Assembly: GCA_021772915.1 (NCBI GenBank)
Contig: JAJFLB010000015.1
Coordinates: forward strand, 1-64,000
DNA from: Gammaproteobacteria bacterium
GTDB taxonomy: Bacteria > Pseudomonadota > Gammaproteobacteria > Xanthomonadales > SZUA-36
Reading direction: 5' to 3'
DNA length: 64,000 nucleotides
The notes under the pieces are model-generated. The model was not told the DNA's origin. It ran no database searches and saw only the letters and a program-made list of their open reading frames with translations. The translations under genes were made by a program, and so were the position numbers. Positions 40,984 through 50,179 of the stretch are shown in pieces. Numbering within the stretch: the first letter of the stretch is position 1; each line of letters starts with the position of its first letter.

Positions 40984-42183
40984 TTGAATAAGCGGGCAAT
41001 TACTAAACTGGTCAATACACACCCCCCCAAAACTGCTCTGGATCAGGCGTTTTACACAGATGTCGATATTTATACAAGGGACATCGAAGAGATTTATCTC
41101 AAGTCCTGGCTGTATGCCGGACATGTGAGCGAAATTCCGGCCATTGGAGACTGGTTCCTGTTCGAGTTGGCCGGGGAGTCGGTCATTATCGTGCGCAGCG
41201 ATACCCATGAAATCAATGCGTTGGTAAATGTATGTCGACATCGTGGTTCAAGAATTTGTCTCACGGCTCGAGGTTGTGCAAGAAAGTTGATCTGTGGCTA
41301 TCACGGCTGGACTTATGAACTGGACGGACGACTCCGCAATGCGGCCCACATGCAGAAGACTTTCGATAAATCCGGGATCGCGCTAAAAAAAATCCACGTC
41401 GAAGTGTTAGAAGGCATGATTTATGTGAATTTTGGGGCGCGACCCGCATCGTTTGAAGTTATCCGCAATGGACTCACCGAGTGTCTTCGCTCCTACCGGT
41501 TGGATACCGCTAAAGTAGCCCATCGGCAAACCTATTCGATCGATGCGAATTGGAAACTGGCCGTGGAAAATTACTCCGAGTGTTACCACTGCGCCCCTGC
41601 TCATCCGGAGTACACACGGGGTCACAGCCTGGCCAAACCAGGTGCACATTCAGAGGCCCTGATGGAAGAGGTCATGCAGAGGGCTTCGGCTTGTGGTTTG
41701 TCCGACAAGAGTGTCAGTCGGATTTACCTGGATGCAGAGGGCTTTGGGGCAGATTACGCGTATGAGAGATACCCCATGTGGCAGGGTCATATCACCGGTA
41801 GTGAAGATGGACAGGCGGTAGCTCCATTGCTGGGTGATGTCAGTGACTACGATGGTGGCACCACTGATATTCAGATTGGTCCGGTTAATTTTGCGCTGGC
41901 TTACTGCGACCATGTTGTAATTTATCGGTTTACACCGGTAAGCCTGGACCGGTCGGAATGTGACATCACCTGGTTGGTCAACGGAAGTGCCGAGGAAGGC
42001 AAAGACTATGATAAAGAGCGGTTGGCCTGGCTCTGGGATGTCACCACGACGGCCGATAAACGTATCATCGAAAGCAATGCCAAAGGGATTAAGTCACGTT
42101 ATTACAAACCTGGTCCGTTGGCCCACATGGAAGACTACACATGGAAGTTCATTTCCTGGTATCTGCGGGCCATCAAGCCGTAA
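40984..42183 (+). CDS. Rieske non-haem iron oxygenase, alpha subunit
   Basis: A ring-hydroxylating-oxygenase-type protein of 399 residues. The Rieske 2Fe-2S site is Cys84-x-His86 (NVCRHRG) and Cys104-x2-His107 (ICGYHGW). The catalytic domain has NYSECYHCAPAHPEY, with the two His ligands, and a later Asp. The family includes aromatic dioxygenases but also amine and betaine demethylases such as GbcA, CntA and stachydrine demethylase; the YSECYHC form is common in the latter. The start is TTG at 40984 with GGAAAGGAAA 6 bases upstream; the open frame from 40876 has no such signal. No reductase gene is near. It sits in a polyamine gene group. Confidence 0.87.
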   Translation: MNKRAITKLVNTHPPKTALDQAFYTDVDIYTRDIEEIYLKSWLYAGHVSEIPAIGDWFLFELAGESVIIVRSDTHEINALVNVCRHRGSRICLTARGCARKLICGYHGWTYELDGRLRNAAHMQKTFDKSGIALKKIHVEVLEGMIYVNFGARPASFEVIRNGLTECLRSYRLDTAKVAHRQTYSIDANWKLAVENYSECYHCAPAHPEYTRGHSLAKPGAHSEALMEEVMQRASACGLSDKSVSRIYLDAEGFGADYAYERYPMWQGHITGSEDGQAVAPLLGDVSDYDGGTTDIQIGPVNFALAYCDHVVIYRFTPVSLDRSECDITWLVNGSAEEGKDYDKERLAWLWDVTTTADKRIIESNAKGIKSRYYKPGPLAHMEDYTWKFISWYLRAIKP

Positions 42184-42194
42184 CCAGGGTTTAA

Positions 42195-42557
42195 CTACCT
42201 CCCGGTATTCGGCATTGTTCTCCTGGGTGGACTGAAAGTAGGCTGTTGTTGGAACATTTGTTTTATCGATGGTTGACGAGCATGCCGGCTGGGAATGATC
42301 AGGCCTGGCAGGCCCTTGCCGAAGGCTGGTGCTGGTGCTGGTGACCAGATTACAATGCCGTGGCTACCCGCCGGACGGGCGTAATGTCCGGGTGTAAAGT
42401 TGTTACCAATGCTGCTGCGCTTGTACACGTGCCTATGTGTCGGATACTTACCATTTACGCCCGTAAGTTGGTGCGCGAATAGCGGTGTTCCAGCGGTGTA
42501 GGCGAGAAATACCAGCCCCATTATTGATGTTCCCAGGGTGCGGATTGCCGTTTTCAT
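42195..42557 (-). CDS. small secreted protein of unknown function
   Basis: An open frame of 120 residues with a convincing signal peptide (about 1-28, ending LFA). The mature part is short, basic, rich in Pro, Gly and His (HRHVYKR, GHYARPAGSHG), with no cysteine. I recognise no family. It is on the minus strand between the Rieske gene and the aminotransferase gene, and no strong ribosome binding site is visible. The signal peptide argues that it is real. Confidence 0.5.
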   Translation of the reverse strand: MKTAIRTLGTSIMGLVFLAYTAGTPLFAHQLTGVNGKYPTHRHVYKRSSIGNNFTPGHYARPAGSHGIVIWSPAPAPAFGKGLPGLIIPSRHARQPSIKQMFQQQPTFSPPRRTMPNTGR

Positions 42558-42691
42558 TCTTGCAGTATAAGTCTTTCCGCCTAAACCTTCACTGAACAGC
42601 AGGGCGCACCATTGAGTGGGTCACCGAAGCGGGTGGACAATTGTCTTAAACTGGTGGAAGCTATCCACGAGACGAAACATGGTAGTAGAAG

Positions 42692-44086
42692 ATGACTATT
42701 TTTGCAGAAGGCAAACAAGAACAGGAATTGACCAGTGACTGGCAGGCTCGTGACCATCGTCATTACCTGCATCCGTTCACTGACCACCGGGAACTGGGCA
42801 ATAAGGGCACCCGAATCATTACTGCAGCCGATGGTGTTTACATTCGTGACTCTGGTGGCAGCGAGATCCTCGACGGCATGGCTGGTTTATGGTGCGTTAA
42901 CCTGGGTTATGGCCGCCAGGAACTGATCGATGCCGCCACGCGACAAATGCAGCAATTGCCCTACTACAACAGTTTTTTCCAGACTGCACACCCACCGGTG
43001 ATTGAATTATCAACCCTTCTTAATGAAGTCAGTCCGCCGCCGTTCAAACACACCTTTTTCACCGGTTCCGGCTCGGAAGCCAATGACACGGTGGTCAAGC
43101 TGGTAAGACGTTATTGGGATCTGCTTGGCATGCCCGGCAAACGAGTCATCGTAAGTCGTATTAACGCCTATCACGGCAGCACGGTGGCTGCCAGTACGTT
43201 GGGTGGTATGTCTGAGATGCACAAGCAAACCGGTGTTTTGCTGCCTGATGTTGAGCATATTGAGCAACCTTACCAATACGAACTGAGTGGTGGTTTGAGT
43301 GAGGCTGAATTCGGCTTGCAACAGGCGGGCCTGCTGGAACAGAAAATCCTTGAGTTAGGTGCAGAAAATGTGGCTGCATTTATTGGCGAACCGGTGCAGG
43401 GTGCGGGTGGTGTAATCATCCCTCCTGAAACGTACTGGCCGGAAATCCAGCGCATCTGTAGACAATATGAGATTCTGCTGATCGCCGATGAAGTAATCAC
43501 CGGATTTGGCAGGCTGGGTGAGTGGTTCGGATCACAGCGTTTGGGCATAGAGGCCGACCTGATGCCATTTGCAAAGGGTGTTACATCCGGTTACCTGCCA
43601 TTGGGAGGGGTGCTGGTGGCAGACAGGGTTGCCGATGTGGTCATCGCCAGGGGCGGGGAATTTGCCCACGGCTATACCTACTCGGGGCATCCCGCAGCTT
43701 GTGCAGTGGCTCTGGAGAATATCCGTATTCTACGTGATGAAGGTATTATCGAGCGGGTACGGGATGATACTGGTCCATATTTTAATCGGCGCTGGGCGCA
43801 GTTGGCCGACCACCCGCTAGTGGGTGAGGCACGCAGCATCGGGCTGATGGGGGCCATAGAAATCGTTGCTGACAAGATCCGCAAAGAGCGCTTCCCAAAA
43901 GATTTGGGAGCGGGCGCTATCTGCCGCGATTTTTGTTTTGACAATGGTCTGGTCATGCGCGCCGTCGGTGATTCGATGATTGTTTCCCCGCCATTGGTGA
44001 TGGTGCGCAAACAGTTCGATGAGTTGGTTGAAAAAGCCTGGCAAAGTCTGGACCTGACAGCAAAAACCCTGGGGCAGGCTCTATGA
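42692..44086 (+). CDS. class III aminotransferase (putrescine/omega-amino acid type)
   Basis: A PLP-dependent aminotransferase of 464 residues. Typical sites are GSEANDTVVKLVR, the PLP ring motif LIADEVITGFGRLG, and the Schiff-base Lys295 in PFAKGVTSGYLPLGG. The closest known types by layout are SpuC-like putrescine:pyruvate aminotransferases and beta-alanine/taurine:pyruvate aminotransferases. It overlaps the agmatinase gene by four bases (ATGA), so the pair is co-translated. This suggests a route from agmatine to putrescine to 4-aminobutanal. Confidence 0.88.
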   Translation: MTIFAEGKQEQELTSDWQARDHRHYLHPFTDHRELGNKGTRIITAADGVYIRDSGGSEILDGMAGLWCVNLGYGRQELIDAATRQMQQLPYYNSFFQTAHPPVIELSTLLNEVSPPPFKHTFFTGSGSEANDTVVKLVRRYWDLLGMPGKRVIVSRINAYHGSTVAASTLGGMSEMHKQTGVLLPDVEHIEQPYQYELSGGLSEAEFGLQQAGLLEQKILELGAENVAAFIGEPVQGAGGVIIPPETYWPEIQRICRQYEILLIADEVITGFGRLGEWFGSQRLGIEADLMPFAKGVTSGYLPLGGVLVADRVADVVIARGGEFAHGYTYSGHPAACAVALENIRILRDEGIIERVRDDTGPYFNRRWAQLADHPLVGEARSIGLMGAIEIVADKIRKERFPKDLGAGAICRDFCFDNGLVMRAVGDSMIVSPPLVMVRKQFDELVEKAWQSLDLTAKTLGQAL

Positions 44087-45042
44087 GCCGTAATTCAGAT
44101 TGGGATAATGCTTTTAGTGCTGAGACCTTAACGGGCAAGATTGAACATGCGCCCTCCTATGCGGGTGCACTCAGCTTTCTGCGACGCAAATACAGCCGTG
44201 ATCTGACCGGGGTGGACATCGCTGTAACCGGTGTTCCGCTGGATATTGCAACCAGCAACCGACCGGGCGCACGATTTGGGCCGAGAGCAATTCGGATGGC
44301 AAGCAGCAGCCTGACCTGGTGCCGGCCATGGCCGTGGGTCATCGACCCCCTGGAGCAGCTGAAAATTGTTGACTACGGTGATTGCCAATTTGATTATGGT
44401 GCGCAGCAAACGATCACACCGTGCGTCGAGAAACACATCGACGGCATCCTGGATGCCGGTGCTGCCAGCCTGGTGATGGGTGGTGATCACTTCGTCACTT
44501 ACCCGGTGCTCAGGAGTTACGCAAAACACCATGGCCCATTGTCGTTGGTGCATTTTGATGCACATTCCGATAGCTGGCCTGATGACTCAATGCGGGTGGA
44601 CCACGGCTCGATGTTTTATCACGCGGTGAAAGAAAACCTTGTTGACGACAGGCGATCTGTACAGATTGGTCTGCGTACGACCAATGATGAACCGTTGGAA
44701 TTTAACATTCTTGACGCACGCTGGGTACACGAGCACGGGCCGGCTGCCGTGGCTGCCAGGGTAAAAGAAGTGGTCGGTGAAAATAAGGTTTACCTGAGTT
44801 TTGATATTGATTGTCTGGATCCGGCCTTTGCGCCCGGAACCGGTACACCGGTGTGCGGTGGCCTGAGTTCGTTCCAGGCACTGGAGATCATCCGCGGAAT
44901 TGCAGGTATCAACCTGGTGGGGATGGATGTTGTTGAAGTTGCCCCCGCGTACGACACGGGAGATATCACAGCGTACGCTGCTGCGTCACTGGCAGCAGAG
45001 TTGCTGTGTTTGTTTGCTGCCAGGCAGACGAATTCGAGCTGA
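44083..45042 (+). CDS. speB: agmatinase (ureohydrolase family)
   Basis: A ureohydrolase of 319 residues. The dimanganese motifs are complete: GGDHFVTYP, HFDAHSD and SFDIDCLDPAFAPGTGTP. The N-terminal third and EFDHG-like VDHGSMFYHAVKENLVDD segment resemble E. coli SpeB closely. SpeB splits agmatine into putrescine and urea. Related enzymes act on guanidinobutyrate or proclavaminate, so the exact substrate is not proven. It follows the aminotransferase in one transcription unit. Confidence 0.88.
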   Translation: MSRNSDWDNAFSAETLTGKIEHAPSYAGALSFLRRKYSRDLTGVDIAVTGVPLDIATSNRPGARFGPRAIRMASSSLTWCRPWPWVIDPLEQLKIVDYGDCQFDYGAQQTITPCVEKHIDGILDAGAASLVMGGDHFVTYPVLRSYAKHHGPLSLVHFDAHSDSWPDDSMRVDHGSMFYHAVKENLVDDRRSVQIGLRTTNDEPLEFNILDARWVHEHGPAAVAARVKEVVGENKVYLSFDIDCLDPAFAPGTGTPVCGGLSSFQALEIIRGIAGINLVGMDVVEVAPAYDTGDITAYAAASLAAELLCLFAARQTNSS

Positions 45043-45056
45043 GTTATTTTATACCC

Positions 45057-46304
45057 GTGAAATCAACAGCATTGCCAGGGGAGTTGGAAAAGACACTGCA
45101 ACTGCGGCGGATGAAGCGGATACCCTTGTTTCTGTTATTGTTAATGGCCCTTCTGTTTACCTATACCCTGCATCATCCCGTACCCTGGGTTGCCTGGGTG
45201 CATGCGTTTGCAGAAGCCGGCATGGTGGGGGCTTTGGCTGACTGGTTTGCCGTGGTCGCCCTGTTTCGGCATCCGCTGGGCATCCCCATCCCGCATACAG
45301 CCATTATCCCAAATCGTAAAAATGATCTTGGCGAAAGCATGTCACGTTTTGTCGCTGAGCATTTTCTCGAACCGGAAGTTGTGCGCAAAAAACTGCAGAA
45401 CACCGAGTTGGCCGCGTTCGTGGCCAACTGGTTGCAAAGCGACAAAGGTCGACGCAACATTGAAAACCTGGTGGGCAGTGTGCTTCGTTGGGCACTCGGC
45501 GCCTTACACGAGAAACGCGTGCGTGGATTTTTGTCACGGCTGTCCAGCAAGCAGCTGGCCAATATGGACTTCGCTCCCCTGCTTGGCAGCACCCTTGAGT
45601 GGTTGGTCCGGGGTGAGAGGCATCAGCAGATTCTCACCCAGGTGCTACGTTACGCCATTGTCGTTTTGCACGACAACAAAGAAGCTATCAGGGAAAAAGT
45701 GCAGCGGGAGAGCCCATGGTGGTTACCTGGCTTTGTTGATGATCGCATCATGAAGCAGATGCTGGAGCGGGTTGAAAACCAATTGTTTTCAATGACACTG
45801 GACCCGGATCACGAACTACGTGAGCGGTTCAATCAGTGGGCACAGGATCTCGCACACAACTTGAAACACTCCCCACAGCAACAGCGATGGGGTGAAGATT
45901 TCAAACTGCAATTACTGGAAAATGATGAACTGCAGGATTACCTTTATGGTCTTTGGCGTGAATTGGCAACAGGCATTGAAGCAGATATCGACAAGCCGGA
46001 ATCGGTGGTCAAATTACATGTCGGACAATGGCTCGATGGGGTTGCCGGAGAACTGCAACGCGACCAGGACATGCAAGCCTGGGTCAATGCGTGGATGGTG
46101 GACGCCATAACCCGGGTAGTAGAACGCAATCGTGCGCACATCGCGAGCCTGATCAGCGACACCGTGCAATCGTGGGATGGTGCTGACACCGGTCGACGGG
46201 TCGAGTTGGCCATTGGTCGTGATCTGCAGTTTATTCGTATTAACGGAACGCTGGTTGGCGGGCTGGTCGGCTTGTTTATACATGCCACCAAACTCTACTT
46301 TTAA
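45057..46304 (+). CDS. DUF445 family membrane protein
   Basis: A protein of 415 residues of the DUF445 (YjiN-type) family. It has one hydrophobic segment near residues 20-36 and one near the C-terminus (GTLVGGLVGLFIHA), with a mainly helical region between. The GALADWFAVVALFRHPLG and IPHTAIIPNRKNDLGESM motifs are characteristic. Function unknown. The start is uncertain: the GTG at 45057 is just past the agmatinase stop, while ATG at 45111 is an alternative. The 3' end overlaps the convergent asparaginase-like gene by four bases. Confidence 0.85.
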   Translation: MKSTALPGELEKTLQLRRMKRIPLFLLLLMALLFTYTLHHPVPWVAWVHAFAEAGMVGALADWFAVVALFRHPLGIPIPHTAIIPNRKNDLGESMSRFVAEHFLEPEVVRKKLQNTELAAFVANWLQSDKGRRNIENLVGSVLRWALGALHEKRVRGFLSRLSSKQLANMDFAPLLGSTLEWLVRGERHQQILTQVLRYAIVVLHDNKEAIREKVQRESPWWLPGFVDDRIMKQMLERVENQLFSMTLDPDHELRERFNQWAQDLAHNLKHSPQQQRWGEDFKLQLLENDELQDYLYGLWRELATGIEADIDKPESVVKLHVGQWLDGVAGELQRDQDMQAWVNAWMVDAITRVVERNRAHIASLISDTVQSWDGADTGRRVELAIGRDLQFIRINGTLVGGLVGLFIHATKLYF

Positions 46305-46798
46305 GTGTTCCTGACCTTTGCCTCAAACCGATTCTTAGCCCGGTTTTTGCGTACTTTTCCTGGATCCCAGATGCGACCATTCATGACAATCCATGCACCA
46401 TGGGGCAGGGACTGAACGGCCGCAACGGCACAACCGATATTGAAAATAGCATCGGAGTCGCGAAATCTGGCCGGGTTCAGCGCGCCCGTTAAAACAATGG
46501 TTTTTGCCGGGATATCGGCGAGCAAAAGAGCGGTTTCTATCATGGTGTCTGTGCCGTGGGTAACCAACACCTGGCTGGCGTTGCTGGCGGCAATTGCAGC
46601 AAAGATTACCTGCCTGTCATCTGTGGTGAAATCCAAACTGTCCTTACGCATCAAAGCCTTGACTTCGAATTCAAAGTCGACCTGCAATTGCCTGAGAATC
46701 TGTCCGATCTGGGGGTCCCCGATCTTGTAATCACTGATATCGTCAAAGTAAATCTTGTCGATTGTGCCGCCGGTAGTGACGATGAGCAATTTTTCCAT
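46301..46798 (-). CDS. one-domain asparaginase-like protein
   Basis: A protein of 165 residues that corresponds only to the N-terminal domain of L-asparaginase. The first catalytic loop (VTTGGTIDK) and the second (THGTDTM) are both intact. Full-length enzymes of this family are about 330 residues with a C-terminal domain needed for the dimer active site. The frame ends cleanly and gammaproteobacteria have a stand-alone short group, so it is probably not a fragment. Whether it has asparaginase activity is unknown. It is divergent from the large exported protein gene with 41 bases between starts. Confidence 0.75.
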   Translation of the reverse strand: MEKLLIVTTGGTIDKIYFDDISDYKIGDPQIGQILRQLQVDFEFEVKALMRKDSLDFTTDDRQVIFAAIAASNASQVLVTHGTDTMIETALLLADIPAKTIVLTGALNPARFRDSDAIFNIGCAVAAVQSLPHGAWIVMNGRIWDPGKVRKNRAKNRFEAKVRNT

Positions 46799-46827
46799 AT
46801 TGATTACCCGCCCTGTGTTGATGCCAT

Positions 46828-46833
46828 TATAAT
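46828..46833 (+). promoter_or_regulatory. -10 element just upstream of the large exported protein gene
   Basis: A perfect TATAAT lies six bases before the ATG at 46840. If it is used, transcription would start at or next to the start codon, implying a leaderless message. No -35 element lies at 17 bases (TTGATT at 46800-46805 is 22 away). Confidence 0.3.
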
Positions 46834-46839
46834 ACGTTG

Positions 46840-49803
46840 ATGCTCCACCAAACCCTTAACCTGCATATTTCACCAGTCTCCCGGAGAAGGTTGCGCCGGG
46901 AGCCGGTCGAGAGACTGGCCTGGGCCATGATGGTGCTGTGCATGCTGTGGGTCATTTTTCCTGGCAATTTGCCCGCCCAGAGCCAGGCGCAGCCATCCGA
47001 AGTTGCTGTGGTCCCCGAAATACTGACCGCTCAGCCGGTGCCACCCCTGCCGAGTAGCCGGCAGATGGCCCTGGCGCTGGCCACACCGGAGTCACGCAAT
47101 CAAGCGTTACTTGACCTGGCAGTTGCAGCAAACCTGCTGGACCGTGCGCACGAGGATGCTGTACCAGGTCAATCGATGTTTGCGCAGCAATTTCTTGACG
47201 ACCGTGCGTGGCTGCAAAGACTGGTTGATACCTACGGATGGAAACGGCCACACAGTTCGGTACTTGACCCTGCCGCCTGGTTGGTACTGGCAAGATTGCA
47301 AGAAAATGATCTTGAGGTGGCGCCGGCAATCTTGCCGAATCATGGACCAAAAGAGGCGTTCCTTCACCAGGTTTTTCAGCGTACGGAAGAACGACAGGCG
47401 GCCGCGATCCTGCCGGTGTTACTGCTTGAATTGGAAGCTGAAGCCGTTCGCACCTGGGATGACTTCCTACAGTTTGCAAGTGCAGACAGTGCTGTTGATG
47501 CCAGTTGGGAAGAGGTTGCAAGCACCTGGTTCGGGGACCGGGATGTACTGCTTTTGACGACACCGGACAAGGCGGGTAATGACCAACGAATGTTGACAGG
47601 GGACATCCTGGAGGCCATGTCGCAATTGGTCTTGAGCACCGTTGACGCGCAACCTGCGGATGTCAGCAACGTGATTTGGATGCGCTATTCACTTCTCATG
47701 AAGTTGCCCGGTCTGGCTGCTGAAAAAAAGCAGCAGGTCAGGAACATGTTGCACATGGTCAGCCTGGTTGATGGATTACACGAAGATCGCTACTTTAGAT
47801 TTGCCCAGGGCTTGCTGTCACTGGCATTCGGTTTGCTTGAGCGCTCTACCGTTCCGGATGGGGAGGACTTGCTGGTCGCCTGGCTGGTTGCGGAGCTGCC
47901 CGCGATTTCCGCCCACTACGCCAGGGACTTTGCCGGGGTTGATCCACGGCTAAATGAGGCCATGGCTACGATTTACAGTGTGCTTCAAGGAGTCGAAAGC
48001 CCATCAGGTAAAGCCGATGGTCCGGGGGGGGCACGCACGGCCCTCGTGGATTCTGTAGCCCAGCTGGCATTGCACATTTCAGACATGGGTTACTACTTCG
48101 ATACGCCGGTGCGTACCCAGATTGAGCAGGGAATCAGTAACTGCGCCAATATGGTTACAAACCGGGACAGCGCAGGTGTTCCGACCATGACCCGTCGTCA
48201 GTTCGACAGTTGTATGGAAAACCTGCTGGACCTGGCTGAGCAGGAAACCAGGTCAGCTGAATTGTCCGGCAATGTGGACGGTCCGTTTACGGCAGAGACT
48301 TTGATCCGCGAATTGAACGTGCCTCCGTGGCAGCGAGTTAATTTTGCCATCGGCTACCTGCATGAAAGTAATGATGCAGCTTGCCAACCGCCCGCGTTGC
48401 CACTTCCGAACCCTTTGGAGTGGGCTGTGCTGGCCAATACGATGACGTGGTTTGCGGAATATTCGCCAGAATTATTCAATTCACCCGAAAGTGAGGCCCG
48501 CCTTGCAAGAATGCGTGGCATTGGTGAACAACTAACCCTCGACCTGGCAGAGCAAGTGGATTGTTTTTCAGTTATCGGAAATAACACCAATGACTTGATC
48601 ACACGCGGTATAACAGACTATGAGCTCGCCTTGCGGCAGTTAAATACCGGGATGCGTGAAGCGGAAGCAGATTTTCGGCTGCAGCGGCTTAAGCCCGGTG
48701 CAGACGTTGTGCTCGAGGGCGATGTGGCACAAAAGACCGCCTATAGACCGGACGACCTGGTCATTGAGCCCTGCGACAGCCTTGCTGTGTGTGAAATGTC
48801 CGGGCAATTGACCACGACCCGTGCGTTGATCGGATTGTTCCCGGATCAGTACCTGCTTGCAGAGCAAAGCGGAATGGGGCGCATTGAAATTTGCTATCGC
48901 AACATGGAGTGGGTGGAACGACGTTCGGAGTTGGTAAGACCGGATGATGACAATGTTGCAGATTATTTTGGTCGGCTGGGCTTTGATCTCGTGGGGCGCT
49001 ACCTGGAGGGTGGGGGAACAAGTGACATTTTCGGTTTCCGCTTTACCAGCCCCCAGGAACATCATTATTTAATTGCACAGGCGGCTACCGAGGTGCTCGA
49101 GGATAGTTGCCCGGTGGAGTGGGTGGGGAGTCGTGTTATTACCAGGTTACAGGAAAACCGCAGGGGCATCGTACCCAATCGCCTGACTTACCTGGCCGCT
49201 GCCAGGAGTGTACCTTCGCGTTTATTACAGAACAACTGGAACCGTGGTGCAGAGTGGCGTGACTGGTTTGTAACCGGCATCGGTGTTTCCACGTTGGAAG
49301 TTCCGCCTGCCCCGGATATCATGACCCGGCTGCATCTGCACTTGCAGTCTTTATATCAGGCAGAGCAGGCGGAAATCTACCGACGACTACTGCTTCCCGT
49401 CGCGAGGAACTCTGCCGGTGATGACGTATCACTGTTCGATGAAATGTCCCAGGTCTCAATTGCCAAGGCTTTGCTGCGTGGACAAATGACGTTATTTTAC
49501 CCACAGTCGTTGTTCAATTCAGACCTGCTCCGTATGGCTGTTGCTGGTGATACAGGCTTGCTGGAAGACCGCACGCTGCGTCGCTTCAGGGAAGACAACG
49601 TGGCGCTGACATCAGTGAGCCGGATCGCTCTGGAACGCTTGAGAGGTCTCCAGGATGCCTGGGCAAACCAACCGGCGGGCGTACGCCGGAGTGTGTCATT
49701 GCCGCCAAGTCTGACTTATGCTCAGACGCGTCTAGATATCCTGTACAGAAACTTTTTTAGCGGTCCCCCAGAGCCACTTGGGGAAATTGAGAAAGAGAAC
49801 TAG
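46840..49803 (+). CDS. large exported protein of unknown function (987 aa)
   Basis: I do not recognise this protein. It has a basic n-region (RRRLRREPVER) and a hydrophobic segment (about 28-45) ending AQSQA, so it is exported or anchored. The remaining approximately 940 residues look mostly helical and contain eight cysteines, all in the C-terminal two thirds, which could form disulfides. No enzyme motif, TPR or beta-barrel pattern is evident. ATG at 46840 is used rather than TTG at 46837. The divergent neighbour is the asparaginase-like gene, and the convergent one is an ArsC/YfgD gene that ends 7 bases away. Confidence 0.75.
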   Translation: MLHQTLNLHISPVSRRRLRREPVERLAWAMMVLCMLWVIFPGNLPAQSQAQPSEVAVVPEILTAQPVPPLPSSRQMALALATPESRNQALLDLAVAANLLDRAHEDAVPGQSMFAQQFLDDRAWLQRLVDTYGWKRPHSSVLDPAAWLVLARLQENDLEVAPAILPNHGPKEAFLHQVFQRTEERQAAAILPVLLLELEAEAVRTWDDFLQFASADSAVDASWEEVASTWFGDRDVLLLTTPDKAGNDQRMLTGDILEAMSQLVLSTVDAQPADVSNVIWMRYSLLMKLPGLAAEKKQQVRNMLHMVSLVDGLHEDRYFRFAQGLLSLAFGLLERSTVPDGEDLLVAWLVAELPAISAHYARDFAGVDPRLNEAMATIYSVLQGVESPSGKADGPGGARTALVDSVAQLALHISDMGYYFDTPVRTQIEQGISNCANMVTNRDSAGVPTMTRRQFDSCMENLLDLAEQETRSAELSGNVDGPFTAETLIRELNVPPWQRVNFAIGYLHESNDAACQPPALPLPNPLEWAVLANTMTWFAEYSPELFNSPESEARLARMRGIGEQLTLDLAEQVDCFSVIGNNTNDLITRGITDYELALRQLNTGMREAEADFRLQRLKPGADVVLEGDVAQKTAYRPDDLVIEPCDSLAVCEMSGQLTTTRALIGLFPDQYLLAEQSGMGRIEICYRNMEWVERRSELVRPDDDNVADYFGRLGFDLVGRYLEGGGTSDIFGFRFTSPQEHHYLIAQAATEVLEDSCPVEWVGSRVITRLQENRRGIVPNRLTYLAAARSVPSRLLQNNWNRGAEWRDWFVTGIGVSTLEVPPAPDIMTRLHLHLQSLYQAEQAEIYRRLLLPVARNSAGDDVSLFDEMSQVSIAKALLRGQMTLFYPQSLFNSDLLRMAVAGDTGLLEDRTLRRFREDNVALTSVSRIALERLRGLQDAWANQPAGVRRSVSLPPSLTYAQTRLDILYRNFFSGPPEPLGEIEKEN

Positions 49804-49810
49804 TGCACTG

Positions 49811-50173
49811 TTATATGATGGCTAACACGGACTCCGGTGGACGACCAATGGCGGCCTTACCATTGGCCAGAACTATGGGCCGTTCAATCAGAATAGGCGT
49901 GCGGTGCATGGCTTCAATCAGTGCTGCATCGCTGAGTTGTTCATCAGCCAGGCCCATCTGCTGATACTCCGGTTGCCCGGTCCGCATGAGTTCCCGGGGT
50001 TTAAGTCCCAGTTTCTTCAGGATTGCCCTGATCTCATCTGGAGTTGGTGGTGTTTCCAGATACAAGACGACTTCCGCTTCAACACCATTTTCTTCAAGCA
50101 ATTGCAGCGTAGCACGTGATTTGGAACAGCGCGGATTGTGCAGAATTTGAACTTTCAAACTGTTAACCTTCAT
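49811..50173 (-). CDS. ArsC/Spx-family protein, YfgD-like arsenate reductase
   Basis: A thioredoxin-fold protein of 120 residues with the catalytic Cys in HNPRCSKSR and a later RPIVLANGKAAIGRPPE segment, as in glutaredoxin-linked arsenate reductases and YfgD. Function in arsenate reduction is likely but there are no other ars genes here. ATG at 50173 is preferred over a TTG at 50179. In E. coli yfgD lies next to bepA; here it is 15 kb away. Confidence 0.85.
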   Translation of the reverse strand: MKVNSLKVQILHNPRCSKSRATLQLLEENGVEAEVVLYLETPPTPDEIRAILKKLGLKPRELMRTGQPEYQQMGLADEQLSDAALIEAMHRTPILIERPIVLANGKAAIGRPPESVLAII

Positions 50174-50179
50174 TGGCAA

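Noticed and set aside
46301-46798. Asparaginase-like gene as a pseudogene fragment
   Set aside because: The frame is intact, ends cleanly, and no C-terminal remnant follows; short forms of this kind occur as stable genes.
46952-47563. A 203-codon minus-strand open frame inside the large exported protein gene
   Set aside because: Low-complexity composition and no start signal; the plus-strand frame is far longer and has a signal peptide.
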